Assembly (NCBI GenBank): GCA_025765615.1
Contig: JAIVFJ010000263.1
Location: forward strand, 1 to 64,000
DNA: 64,000 bases
Direction: 5' to 3'
Source: Zopfochytrium polystomum
Lineage: Eukaryota > Chytridiomycota > Chytridiomycetes > Chytridiales > Chytridiaceae
The position numbers and the translations under genes were made by a program. The number at the start of each line of letters is the position of its first letter. Within the stretch, counting starts at the first letter, position 1. Shown one piece after another: positions 22,995 through 34,331 of the stretch. The notes under the pieces were generated by a model. It was not told the DNA's origin, searched no databases, and saw only the letters and a list, made by a program, of their open reading frames with translations.

Positions 22995-24236
22995 TGTTGA
23001 GATTCGACCCACGGGGTACACTACGCCCGTTACTGATGACCCCTTTGAGAACTCCATCCAATCACATTGGATGGGGTGTTTGAAGGGCTCAGTAGATTCA
23101 ATACTTGAATGGGGCGCTCGGAAGGGCTAATCTGTTCTCAATAAAAAGAGATAGGCAAAGGCGGCTGTTGTTCTAGCTTTGTTCATCCTACCGGTAGGAA
23201 CAATGCAATTAGAACATGCACAAAAACGCTCAAACTACGCACTCTGCACATGTAACACAGCACAGCAAGCATGCAGAAGCAGTGTACCACTGCCCAATGC
23301 TCCGGAATTCCGCTCTCTGCATCGGAATTCCGCTCTCTGCACCGGAATTCCGCACTCTGCATCGGAATTCGGCTTCCTGATCTGGAATTCCTCTCTCTAC
23401 ACCGGAATTCCGCTTCCTGATCTGGAATTCCAGCTTTCCTGCTGTGCTGTGCAATCTGAGCAATGCAACAGGCATTTAGGAATCAGGGATTGCACCAATC
23501 ACTGCATTTCTAAAAGTGAGAAAAAACTGAGCTCACCAGAGATTGCACCAATCATTGGATTTCTAAAAACAAGGAAAAAAGCGGCTTGTTTCCCAAACAA
23601 GCTTCCTGATTTGGAACCAACCAAACCAATTTACAAGCAACTGTTTCTCAAACAAGCTGTAAATTGGTTCCTGGTGGTACTCAGCCCAGACAAAGTGCTC
23701 AGCCCAAGGTGGTACTCAGCCCTGGCTGGTTCTTAGCCCAGGGTGGTGCACAGCCCAGGCTGGTACTCAGCCCTGGGTGGTGCTCAGCCCAGGCTGGTAC
23801 TTAGCCCTGGCTGGTACTCAGCCCTGAGTGATGCCCAGCCCTGGGTGGTACTCAGCCCTGAGTGGGTACTTAGCCCAGGATGGGGGTTGGTGCTCAGCCT
23901 GTTTTATCTCATTCCTGTGGCCTGCTCTGTGCAGCCCACTGCTCCCTCTGTTTTCTGGTGGCTCCAACCTGCAGGAGTATAAAAGCAGCAACCTCTCACA
24001 GAGATCAAACAAGGAATCTAACCCCCTCCTTGCTGCTTTGACAGAATCCAGTGCAAAACAAGCCAATCTCTCTTCCTCCATTTGCTCTCTCTTCCATCTC
24101 TGCCCACTCACTCCTCTCTCCTCTCTACATCCTCTCACTCCTCTCCCTTTTCCATCATCACTGCTCTCTCTCTCTCTCTCTCTCTCTTCATCCCCACACA
24201 CACCAAGTCCCTCCAGTCCTGGGTGGGATTTCATCA
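22995..24236 (+). mobile_element. LTR B copy 5, solo LTR nested in element B, TSD TGCGG
   Basis: 1242 bp with exact 5-bp repeats TGCGG at 22990-22994 and 24237-24241. Removing the LTR and one repeat restores the sequence still present at about 16238-16246 in element B2. Both boundaries and the duplication are therefore confirmed by an empty site in the same window. Confidence 0.98.
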
Positions 24237-26872
24237 TGCGGCCCACCTCCCAGCAGATCAAAACAGCTGACGGCTTTACAACTGCCACTGGAGTGGGCGA
24301 CTTCACCCTGTTCGTTAACGGAAGAGCTCTCATCATGAGGAACTCGCTCTATGTGCCAGAGTTCTCAGACACTCTACTCTCAGTTCAGCAAATCGTGCGG
24401 CAGACAGGTCACAACGTGACTTTCACAGCAGACACAGCCCTATTACATCCTTGGGTACATGGTTCAGACTTTACCATTGCTCACAGGGACACAGGGAATG
24501 TTTATGTTGTGGACCCTTCTCTTCTGACGGGACATACTGGTCTCGACAGGGCAGAACTTGGAAGGGACGCGCTGACTCCTTCGGGGGACACCCCAGGTGA
24601 GTCGCAACAGCAAACTGCTCCTTTGCAAACTGCAACCCCAACTTTAAGTCAAACTGACCCAGACCCTTTACCAAACCCTCAGAACATTGAAGCAGTCCGA
24701 GCTCTTCACAAGAAATTTGGTCACCTGTCTTTATCTTCTTTGAAGCGTACTTGGTCAAATCTGAATAAAGTTGGTCATTCATTTTTCCTCATTCATGACA
24801 TTCCCTGCGTGACATGTGATGTTGGGAAATTGAAAGCTTCGCCTATCCACTCCACTTCCAGACCAAACACCACACTGCTTGGTCGTTTACACACTGATGC
24901 TGTCCCACTGCCCGCACGTGGACACCATGGTGAAAAACATTGGCAACTGGTTGTGGAAGAGTCAACCCGTTGGCTTGACATTGAGTTCCTCAACTCTTTG
25001 TCCGACGCGCCCACAAGATTCCGGTCTACGATCGAAAGGTTTGAACAACAACATGGCAAACATATCACATCTGTGCGCTGTGACAGAGGGGAAATCTTCA
25101 AAGATGGAGAATTCAAAACTTGGGCCAATACTCGGCATCCTCCTATTGTTTTAGAACCTAGTCCTGCATTCACCAAGGAATTCAATGGGCTGGTAGAACG
25201 TCAGGTCAACACTCTCAAAGACATGGCACACTGCATGCTCTTAGAGTCACGGTTGCCCCACTCTTTCTTTGTGTATGCAGTCCGCTACGCAGCATACATC
25301 AAGAACAGGGTTTACCACTCTTACACTAAGAAAACACCTTACAAAGCTTGGTACGGTGAAAAGCCAAATGTTGATCACATCCGCACCTTTGGCTGTTTGG
25401 TTATCCACCGTATCCCGAAGGAAAAGCGAACGCTTAAACATCCTGACAAAGGGGCGCCAGGCATATTCTTAGGGTATAAAGGAAACACTCTTCCAGTTGT
25501 CTACAACTTGAAAACCCAGAGAATATCGGAACACTTCCATGTCTCCTTTCACGAAAATGTTTTTCCTGGCATTGTGCGGAACTGGAGACAGTTCCTTCAT
25601 GACTCCCGCTTGAAGGAATGGGGACCAGTCCAACCCACAGCTCAGGATTTCCAATATCTTTCCTCCTCGTTGCATACCCCCGCTATGTCCACTGATCCAG
25701 ATGTGGCACATCCTGACGCTCTGTCTGACTCACAAGAAGATGATGTACCACCTACAGAATCACAGGGGGGAGATCTACAGCCGGGTATGCTATACGACGC
25801 ATCTGATTCTGAACCAGAGTCAATACCTGATGAACAGGAAATCCCTCCTAGGGAGCGCTCAACTTCCCCTGACATTCTAGCTTTGCCAGAGTCAACAGGG
25901 GAGGCAACAAATCCCCCAATCATACCACGAGAGCCATCAGGTTTACGTGACTACCTGGCATTGAAGGCAAACCTTTGTAAACTACAAACAAAACCATCAA
26001 TTGCCACAAGTCCTTCCACTTACAGTCGGAAAACACTCCGCGCTTTAACTGCAAGAAGTCGTAAACTACGAATAGCACGGGGACAATTTCGTGAACTCTA
26101 CCAAACACTCAAAGCATACACTGTGCTTCAGCTGGAGGAAGTCACAGCATATCCAACAGAAAGGATCCACCAGCGGGACTTACTGCCACTCCCTGCTTCG
26201 CATAAAGAGGCCATGCGTTCTCCTTTTGCAAAGTATTGGAAGGCAGCTCAACTCTCAGAGATCAATTCAATCACGTCAAAGCATGTCTGGGACTTAGTGG
26301 CTCGACCTAAAGGGCGTAAGATTCTCAAGCCCAAATGGGTTTTTGCCTACAAGTTTGACAGTGAAGGGTACCTTGAACGCTTCAAGGCTCGCCTTGTTGG
26401 TCGGGGTTACACTCAGATCTTTGGTCAGGACTACAATGAGACCTTCTCCCCTGTCGTCCGCAGCTCCTCCATAAGGGCAATCCTTGCTATCTCATTGCTG
26501 TTTGACCTCATACTTGCAGGCCTTGATGTCGAAACCGCATACTTGAACGCCAAACTGGACATTGAAAACTTCATGGAACAACCAGAAGGCTTTGAGATAC
26601 GTGGTGCAGACGGGATACTTCTTGTCTGTTTACTCAGGAAGAGTCTGTACAGACTGCACCAGTCTGGTCGACAGTGGTACAAAACAATCCGCGACTTCCT
26701 AGTAGAAATTGGATTTACGCAATTGAAGACTGACCACTGTGTCTTTGTGCAAAGGCACCCTGATGGAAAGGTCAAGACCATCATCACTCTATACGTAGAT
26801 GACATCCTCATCTTCAAATACACTTGCACAATACCAGTCCGCTCCAACCCATTCAGATTCCCTTGCGCTTGA
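24237..26872 (+). pseudogene. Element B protease end, integrase and reverse transcriptase
   Basis: One long open frame after the nested LTR. The integrase zinc finger is H-x3-H...C-x2-C (HKKFGH, then IPCVTCD). The catalytic D,D,E residues are readable in LHTDAVPL, VRCDRGEIF and FNGLVERQV (about 24890-25200). RT runs from about 26260 with KPKWVFAYK, FKARLVGRGYTQ, DVETAYLNAKL and the active site YVDDILIF (26793-26816). Right after this box the frame leaves the RT consensus, and the following thumb/connection region (roughly 100 residues in relatives) is missing, so the enzyme cannot be complete. Confidence 0.93.
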
Positions 26873-27536
26873 CAGATTGCTGCGATATGTCCGCGCTACC
26901 TGGGATCATGGACTTTTCTACCAAAAGGGAGACTCCCAGATGACATGCATCACCAATGCAACGCTCCCAGAGGTAGAGAACGCTGCGGGTATTTCTTACC
27001 CAGAGTGGGATGAACCACATGGCTACGCTGATGCCAGCTATGCTGAAGAGGACGGACGCAAGTCGAGGTCAGGGCATGTGTTCATGCTTTGCGGGGGTGC
27101 TATTACATGGTACAGCAAGAAACAATCAGTTGTCGCTTTGTCGTCAACTGAGGCGGAATATTTCTCCCTTACTGAGGCCATCAAAGAGGCAATCTGGCTA
27201 CGAATGCTCTTCCAGGAGCTGGGTATGGATTTAAATAAGCCCACTACTGTTTTTGAAGACAATCGTTCAACCATAGCTATTGCTATGAATCCAATACACC
27301 ATGGTCGGGTCAAACACTTTGACGTGAGGTTGCATTTCATACGGGACCACTTGGAGAAAAAGGAGGTTCAACTCATTCATTGCCCAACAGACATGATGAT
27401 TGCCGACCTTCTCACCAAAGCTCTTCCCGCAGCTCAACATGCAAAGCTTGCATCACTGATGGGAATTTGCAGTCTCGCCGACCTCCAAGGTGTAAGCGTG
27501 GTGCCCACGCTCAAATCAGCACGACGCTTAGTCTAA
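26823..27536 (+). pseudogene. Element B RNase H domain
   Basis: In a different frame from RT because of the deletion. Reads RLLRYVRATWDHGLFY, then GYADASYAEEDGRKSRSGHV, the conserved STEAEYFSLTEA, FEDNRSTIAIA, and HFDVRLHFIRDHL. It ends ADLLTKALPAAQ...SARRLV. The domain itself looks intact. Confidence 0.92.
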
Positions 27537-27558
27537 AGGCTCTCTCTGGCTTCTCCAG

Positions 27559-27624
27559 CTACACTTGTGGGTTCATGCAGGTTTTCACAAGTGTAGGGGG
27601 GTGCATGGGTGGGTTCAAGCCCCA
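27559..27624 (+). other. Hairpin and tRNA T-arm-like element before the polypurine tract
   Basis: CTACACTTGTG (27559-27569) and CACAAGTGTAG (27586-27596) form a perfect 11-bp stem with a 16-nt loop. At 27608-27624 GTGGG-TTCAAGC-CCCAC forms a perfect T-arm-like stem-loop including a B-box-like GGTTCAAGCCC. Both lie between the pol stop and the 3' LTR. Function unknown. Confidence 0.6.
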
Positions 27625-27700
27625 CTGCTTGGCTGGCATTGTTGGACAGCCATGTACTCCAGGAGAAACAGTTGCCCCCTCTCTTTCTATTGCGGGGGTG

Positions 27701-28795
27701 TGTTGAGATTCGACCCACGGGGAACACTACGCCCGTTACTGATGATCCCTTTGAGAACTCCATCCAATCACATTGGATGGGGTGTTTGAACGGCTCAGTA
27801 GATTCAATACTTGAATGGGGCGCTCAGAAGGGCTAATCTGTTCTCAATAAAAAGAGATAGGCAAAGGAGGCTGTTGTTCTAGCTTTGTTCATCCTACCGG
27901 TAGGAACAATGCAATTAGAACATGCACAAAAACGCTCAAACTACGCACTCTGCACATGTAACACAGCACAGCAAGCATGCAGAAGCAGTGTACCACTGCC
28001 CAATGCTCCGGAATTCCGCTCTCTGCATCGGAATTCCGCTCTCTGCATCGGAATTCCGCTTCCTGATCTGGAATTCCAGCTTTCCTGCTGTGCTGTGCAA
28101 TCTGAGCAATGCAACAGGCATTTAGGAATCAGGGATTGCACCAATCACTGCATTTCTAAAAGTGAGATAAAAACTGAGCTCACCAGAGATTGCACCAATC
28201 ATTGGATTTCTAAAAACAAGGAAAAAAGCAGCTTGTTTCCCAAACAAGCTTCCTGATTTGGAAACAACCAAACCAATTTACAAGCAACTGTTTCTCAAAC
28301 AAGCTGTAAATTGGTTCCTGGTGGTACTCAGCCCAGACAAAGTACTCAGGACAAGGTGGTACTCAGCCCTGGCTTGTACTTTGCCCTGCGTTGCCCAGCC
28401 CTGGGTGGTACTCAGCCCTGAATGGGTACTTAGCCCAGGCTGGGGGTTGGTGCTCAGCCTGTTTTATCTCATTCTGTGGCCTGCTCTGTGCAGCCCACTG
28501 CTCCCTCTGTTTTCTGATGGCTCCAACCTGTAGGAGTATAAAAGCAGCAACCTCTCACAGAGATCAAACCAGGAATACAACCCCCTCCTTGCTGCTTTGA
28601 CAGAATCCAGTGCAAAACAAGCCAATCTCTCTTCCTCCATTTGCTCTCTCTTCCATCTCTGCCCACTCACTCCTCTCTCCTCTCTACATCCTCTCACTCC
28701 TCTCCATTTTCCATCATCACTGCTCTCTCTCTCTCTCTCTCTCTCTTCATCCCCACACACACCAAGTCCCTCCAGTCCTGGGTGGGATTTCATCA
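27701..28795 (+). mobile_element. LTR B copy 6 (3' LTR of element B)
   Basis: 1095 bp, about 150 bp shorter than the 5' LTR. It has only about four 20-bp GAATTC units and fewer 17-bp units. Preceded by TTGCGGGGGTG, the candidate polypurine tract. Confidence 0.93.
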
Positions 28796-29516
28796 CCCTG
28801 GGAACCATTTGACCAGCTCACGCCCATCTCGTGCAAATGCATAATGCTCGCCATGGTTGGGCCCCTGCGTACTCTGCATGTTGGGCCGACATTTGGATCA
28901 TTGGGGTCCACTTGATCATTGCGTAATACGTTAATTCGGTCTGGGTCAACGCAGTGGTGGAGACCATTGCTTTTGTTGGATAGTTCTGAAATTAGGTCGT
29001 CCAGCCAATCTCCAAAAGTTGCTGCGCCTTTGAGGATGGGGAATGCACGGGAAGCATACTTGATTTGATCACGCTCGCTCATGCTTGGGAGGAAATGTGT
29101 GAGAGCTTTGCAGGAGAATAGAAATTTGAAAGGCAGTGATTTTCCTGATTTAGTGGTAACCCTTCGTAGGGAATAGTAGCAGTCTTTAAGTTGACACTCA
29201 ACAAGCATGACACAACACTTGATGGTCAAGGTATGGGTGTGGATAGGTGGATAGGTGATGTAGCCAAGTTTGCACACGTGTGCAGCGAGTTGGGGACGAG
29301 AAAAACAGACTTGTCATGGGGTTTGAAGCGAAAATTGAGTAGTGGCACAACTGGATACCGCAAAATATGGTTGCAGCTCGTCGTAATTCAATATTCTGCA
29401 ATGAAAGTAGATGTATCTGATTGATCACCGAGTGGAATCACGAAGATTGGGCGCTGAGCAATGCAGGCAATTTGGTCCGGTTTTGGCTGAGTTGTGTTGG
29501 TGGGAAGCTCCAATAC
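28796..29516 (-). mobile_element. Copia C gag N-terminus and leader
   Basis: Minus strand: start at ATG 29082 (MSERDQIKYASRAFPILKG), then FGDWLDDLISELSNK and CVDPDRINVLRNDQVDP, clearly related to the copia A gag at 30467. 29083-29516 is its leader. Truncated on the left by element B. Confidence 0.85.
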
Positions 29517-29762
29517 TGTTAGATTTTGGGTTTTTGCAGTAAGCAGTGTGCAGGAGCAACACCTCACACTGTGGTGCATGGGAGCACCAACTGTGATGAG
29601 GATTTGGTGCATTTTTTGTCACCTGGTCTTTGTCACAATTTTGTATAAAGCCAAACAGCATACATTGTACAACAGTCTCCCATCTCAGCTTCACCATCAC
29701 AAGAGAGTAGTCCACCAGAGTAGTTCACCACCATCCACAATCAGCAGCAGTCATTTCTTTCA
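29517..29762 (+). mobile_element. LTR C copy 2, solo LTR with TSD AATAC
   Basis: 246 bp, TGTTAGATTTTGGGT to TTTCTTTCA. Exact repeats AATAC at 29512-29516 and 29763-29767. It sits in opposite orientation inside the leader of a copia C element, whose own 5' LTR is at 30217. Confidence 0.93.
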
Positions 29763-30216
29763 AATACAGCAATTTCGACGAGTTGAGTGCTAATTGAACA
29801 GTAAAAACACGGACAGCTGTTATTCTGCAAGGAACCAGTCGAAGGTCACGATATTTGGTGGGTAGATAGAACAAAAGGAGCACTTTCAAATGGTGGTAAG
29901 CGATTCCTAAAGCAATTGAAAGAAGTTGCAAACGTAAACTCTCGAAATTCGACTTTATCAGGTGGCTGATGTTGTGGATGAGTGCTGTTACACGCTCTGC
30001 GACGCTGCTGCAGTGAAAAACGATCGTCAAAACGTCTTCCCCAGTGTTAAAAGTGGTGTAGACGTGGTGGAATGGTGGGGGTACAAAAACTTAGCAAGTT
30101 GATAGTGTGATGGCGAGTGGCACTGCTTCTGTTTGCTCGTTCTGTGCGCTTTTCAAGTGTTTTGCTGTGTTCTGCACGTTGTTTATACTCCAGATGATTG
30201 GGATGTGTCACAATTT
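29763..30216 (-). mobile_element. Copia C leader (between its 5' LTR and the solo LTR)
   Basis: Directly after LTR C3 in minus orientation: AAATTGTGACACATCCC (primer-binding position), then leader sequence. A short CAGCAATTTCG and CCACCATTT similarity to the copia A leader is visible. No gene. Confidence 0.7.
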
Positions 30217-30466
30217 TGTATGAAAGAAATGACTGCTGCTGTTTGTGGATGGTGGTGAACTACTCTGGTGGACCACTCTCTTGTGATGGTGAAGCTGAGG
30301 TGGGAGACTGTTGTACAATGTATGCTGTTTGGCTTTATACAAAACTGTGACAAAGACCAGGTGACAAAAAATGCACCAAATGCTCATCACAGTTGGTGCT
30401 CCCATGCTCCACAGTGTGAGGTGTTGCTCCTGCACACTGCTTACTGCAAAAACCCAAAATCTAACA
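30217..30466 (-). mobile_element. LTR C copy 3 (5' LTR)
   Basis: 250 bp, minus TGTTAGATTTTGGGT to TTTCATACA. Its upstream flank is the coding sequence of copia A gag, so element C entered element A. Confidence 0.88.
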
Positions 30467-30995
30467 GGAATGCTTCGGTGAATCGGGTAATGAAGGCATC
30501 TGAGGCTTCAGTTGGTTCCATTTTGACGCGTTCAAAGTCGTCAATGATCTCCTTTGCGAGTCCCTGGTCTGCTGTGCGGCAAATTATTCCCAATTTGCCA
30601 ACCAACTTGTAAGCAAAGTTTTGACCAGGTGTGATTTGGGTGAGAAGGGCTCGAGAGATGTGGCGGCGAATAATTAGACAGCAATGTGCATTCTGGTTCT
30701 GTGTACCAGGAAACCAAGTTACTTTCTCTTGTCCACGAGGTGGAGGCACCAATTGGAATCTCTGTCCTTGGAATGGTCCATCTCTGATGAGACAGGTTCC
30801 AGTGTCGCGGAGGTCTAGTGGATCAACTGCATCATTCTGCTCTGCGTTGATGTGACTTGTGTCAATGCAGTGGCGTAAGTCGACATTTTTGTTGAAGAGT
30901 TCTGCTGTAAGATCCTCCAACCAGTCACCAAAATTCTCTGGTCCCTCCAAGACACTGAAGGACTTGGCAACATACTTGGTTGAGTCAGTAGTCAT
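30467..30995 (-). mobile_element. Copia A gag (N-terminal half)
   Basis: Open from ATG 30995: TKYVAKSFSVLEGPENFGDW, LEDLTAELFNKNVDLRHCID, FAYKLVGKLGIICRTADQGL, FERVKMEPTEASDAFITRFT. This is the typical helical gag of fungal copia elements, without the zinc knuckle. It is cut by LTR C3. Confidence 0.87.
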
Positions 30996-31588
30996 GCTGT
31001 TTTCTCAGGATGATTATGTGTGCCAAGTTTGAAAGGATTTCGTTGGATTTCGGGTGTGTTGTGAAGGTGGTGTTGTAGCAGATGAAAAGTTGGTTTGTTA
31101 GCTTGGTGTGTGTCAGGTAGGGGGGTGGTTGTTGTCTCCAATTGGGGACAAAAAATCAAAATTAATGGTGAGGGTTGGAGGTAATCTGGTGACCCTGAAT
31201 GGAAAAAGTCGTCGCTTATCACAAAGGAGAGTGATTTTGGGATCCCGTTGGTGACAGTTGTGTAGTCCAGAAGCAGGCCTTTCGAATGATAGCTTGGGAT
31301 TGGCTGGGGGAGGTCTGGAAGGCCAGCAAATTGAGGTTGAAGTTGGAAAAGTGGTTGCCAACTTCAGAGGTGGTGTTCGCAACGTAGGAGCTTCCGATCC
31401 AAGATCAGGTGGTTCGTTGGAAAGAGGAGATTGAGAGCTTTCCAATGGTAGTAACAGAATTGCTGTTCGATGTCTGTAGCGTCCGTGATCGATCCCCAAA
31501 GTTGGCAGATCTGAAAAGGGTACAACCTCTTCTACTGATTGGATCTTGTTGAAATCAAGGGGGAAGTGATTGGGATGGGTAACAGTTT
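30996..31588 (-). mobile_element. Copia A leader
   Basis: Untranslated sequence between LTR A3 and gag, colinear with 8665-9270. The primer-binding position reads AAACTGTTACCCATCCC. Confidence 0.8.
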
Positions 31589-31831
31589 TGTATGAAAGAT
31601 TTCGTTGGGCTGGATTGTCTATGGGTTGTGCTGCTGTGGAGATGGAGGTAGTACACTACTGAAGGTGGTGGTGGTGGGAGGTTGATCTTGGCTTCTGTCA
31701 GTCTTGTGTTTGTCTTCTTACAAAACTGTTACAAGGACCATCACTTGCAAAATGCTGCAAGTCATCCTTGCAGAGCAGTATCAGGTCAAAGCTCCTGCAC
31801 ACTACTTACACCAAAAGACCCAAAACTAACA
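31589..31831 (-). mobile_element. LTR A copy 3 (5' LTR)
   Basis: 243 bp, minus TGTTAGTTTTGGGTC to TTTCATACA. Its outer end abuts a 5'-truncated LTR B without a gap. Confidence 0.87.
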
Positions 31832-32593
31832 GAATCCCGCTCTCTGCATCGAAATTCCGCTCCCTGATCCAGAATTCCAGCTTGCCTGCTGTGCTGTGCA
31901 ATCTGAGCAATGCAACAGGCATTTAGGAATCAGGGATTGCACCAATCACTGCATTTCTAAAAGTGAGATAAAAACTGAGCTCACCAGAGATTGCACCAAT
32001 CATTGGATTTCTAAAAACAAGGAAAAAAGCAGCTTGTTTCCCAAACAAGCTTCCTGATTTGGAAACAACCAAACCAATTTACAAGCAACTGTTTCTCAAA
32101 CAAGCTGTAAATTGGTTCCTGGTGGTACTCAGCCCAGACAAAGTACTCAGCCCAAGGTGGTACTCAGCCCTGGCTTGTACTTTGCCCTGCGTTGCCCAGC
32201 CCTGGGTGGTACTCAGCCCTGAATGGGTACTCAGCCCAGGCTGGGGATTGGTGCTTAGCCTGCTTTATCTCATTTCTGTGGCCTGCTCTGTGCAGCCCAC
32301 TGCTCCCTCTGTTTTCTGATGGCTCCAACCTGCAGGAGTACAAAAGCAGCAACCTCTCACAGAGATCAAACAAGGAATCCAACCCCCTCCTTGCTGCTTT
32401 GACAGAATCCAGTGCAAAACAAGCCAATCTCTCTTCCTCCATTTGCTCTCTCTTCCAGCTCTGCCCACTCACTCCTCTCTCCTCTTTCCATCCTCTCACT
32501 CCTTTCCCTTTTCCATCATCACTGCTCTCTCTCTCTCTCTCTCTTCATCCCCACACACACCAAGTCTCTCCAGTCCTGGGTGGGATTTCATCA
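31832..32593 (+). mobile_element. LTR B copy 7 (5'-truncated)
   Basis: Begins inside the 20-bp GAATTC repeat zone and runs to the normal TTTCATCA end. It carries TACAAAAG where other copies have TATAAAAG, so its TATA box is mutated. Confidence 0.88.
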
Positions 32594-33471
32594 GGAAATC
32601 TTCAGCAGGTTTTTCGCAATGTGAGGCTGCTCATTGTGGATGAATACTCTATGGTCAGCTGTGAATCATGGGCAAGATTGATCATGCTTGAGGCAGGCAT
32701 TTGTTAAGCCAGATGTGCCAGTTGAGGGCCTTTCCAGCCTGTTGGTGGGAGACTGGCTCAGATACCTCCAGTTGGAGGAATCCATTATTGAATGGAGCTA
32801 GTGAAAAAACAGACCAGGGAAAGGCTGGTTATCATTCCTATAACCTTTTCAACAATCCAACGTCAGCAGGTTATTGGCCATGACCCAAACCAAGCAACTT
32901 TTGTTGACCTCTTTAGGGCATTGTGCAATGGCATCATGACAAAAGATCACTGGAGATTTCTTATGAACAACTGCAGCTATGAAAGGGCTGGTGCACATGA
33001 GATTTACCAAAACCCATTTGGGATTCAGTGCATTTATTCTTCACAAACTCTGCAGTTGAGGGGCATAACTGCACCCAGCTGCAGCAACTTTGCTCTCCAA
33101 TTGTTCAAGGTAACTGCACTCAATAATCCTGAAAATGCAAGGAATAAGGATTCCAAGGGCTTTCAAAACTTGGAGAACTTTATTTACATTGCCATTAGGG
33201 CAAGGGTTGCCCCAACATTAAATATGTGGAAGCATGTTGGGCTTACAAATGGTGCGCTTGGCACTATCCAAGATATAGTTTTGGATCTGACAATGCTGCA
33301 ATGCTGTTTGTTTGTTGAAGTTGAAATGAACCAATATGCAGCTCCTGGTCCCTCTTTTGACAACGGTGTTGAGGGACATGAGAAATATGTGGCTATCTCT
33401 CTGATATCAGTTGATGCCACTACAGGCAACTTATCTGAGATGATGCTGCTGAGGAGTAAATTTCGCTGCTG
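32594..33471 (+). pseudogene. PIF1-type helicase remnant
   Basis: Fragment with a Walker B-like LLIVDEYSMVSCESW (about 32630-32675) and a degraded GD..QLPPV-like segment near 32735. It ends with NMWKHVGLTNGALGTIQDIV (about 33222-33281), which matches the C-terminal motif of PIF1 helicases, the type found in Helitrons and in free-standing PIF1-like genes. Walker A is absent and frames change several times. It starts exactly at the LTR B end. Confidence 0.8.
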
Positions 33472-34331
33472 AGGAGTAAACTTCAAAAGGGGTATGGAAA
33501 AAAGATGTGAATGCCCAAAGCAGCGAGGTGGATAGAATTTGAGACTAGGAACGGTGGATTGAAAGGAAGGAAATGAAATGAAGGAAAATGAGTAAAAATA
33601 AGAATGAATGAGAACAGAAGGGGTGTGCCCCTTGTGCTTTGTGCCATTCAGCATAAGGAACACAGAATACTCTTTATAGTGAAAACACTAGAGCCTGTGA
33701 ATGGTATTGTAATGCTGTAAATAAATAGGGGGCAAGATAACGACGTAGTCATCACTGGGGAAGAGCTTTAGGGACCCCAGCTAAGACCAAGATAGGAGAG
33801 ATTAGGATTCTCAAACAATTTTTGGGCGGCGTAATTTTTGTCATTATTAGCAATGACAAAAGTACTTTGTTTAGAACCATTTAAGCCGTGGCATCCCATA
33901 AATGGAGTCGGGCCAAGCTCCTCTCTGAGTTGTGATTCAGGTTATCTCAGATCCATATCACTTGAAAGCCATCCCAAAAAAAATTCCATCCTGCATTTTT
34001 TTTCATACCGAGGCACAGAGATGTGCTCAGGTTGTTAAATGAAAAAATACCAGTCTCGCTAATGTCTCTCAATTGCACCTGGTAGCTTTGTGAGAAAGTC
34101 GGGAGGCCAACATTTAGGATTTTGGCTTTGGGGTTGAAAGGTTAAAACTACTGTCATCTCGCCCGTCACATGGTTATGTTGTTTGCAGCCGCAACCCGAT
34201 CAGTCTAGGCTCTTCTTCTTTCCCATCGGGACGTGCCTGGCATCAAAAGAAAGAATTGACAAAATACCAAAGGAGAATCCAACTGCCGGGGGGCAGAGCC
34301 AAGGAAATGGTTTTCGCTGTAAGATGGAGAA
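33472..34331. other. Intergenic, no gene recognised
   Basis: AT-rich. The left edge shares a 26-30 bp block (CTGCTGAGGAGT.AACTTCAA) with 57099, here in two overlapping copies at 33446 and 33466. Nothing else recognised. Confidence 0.5.

Larger units (their letters stand above)
19922..28795 (+). mobile_element. Element B: nearly complete copia retrotransposon, defective
   Basis: 5' LTR 19922-21166, internal 21167-27700, 3' LTR 27701-28795, with a nested solo LTR at 22995-24236. Gene order gag, protease, integrase, RT, RNase H is the copia (Pseudoviridae-like) order. It is disabled by a 1-nt insertion in gag, the nested LTR in the protease region and a deletion after the RT active site. No target duplication is found: TGTTT precedes it and CCCTG follows. 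The left flank is a copia RT gene and the right flank a copia gag gene, so host sequence was lost at the insertion site or the LTRs recombined with other copies. Confidence 0.93.

Noticed and set aside
23828..24236. The first 136 codons of the long frame leading into element B pol as an N-terminal extension
   Set aside because: This part lies inside the nested solo LTR and is open by chance.
32594..33471. A complete Helitron
   Set aside because: Only PIF1-like helicase pieces are visible. No Rep motif, 5' TC end or 3' hairpin-CTRR end could be assigned.
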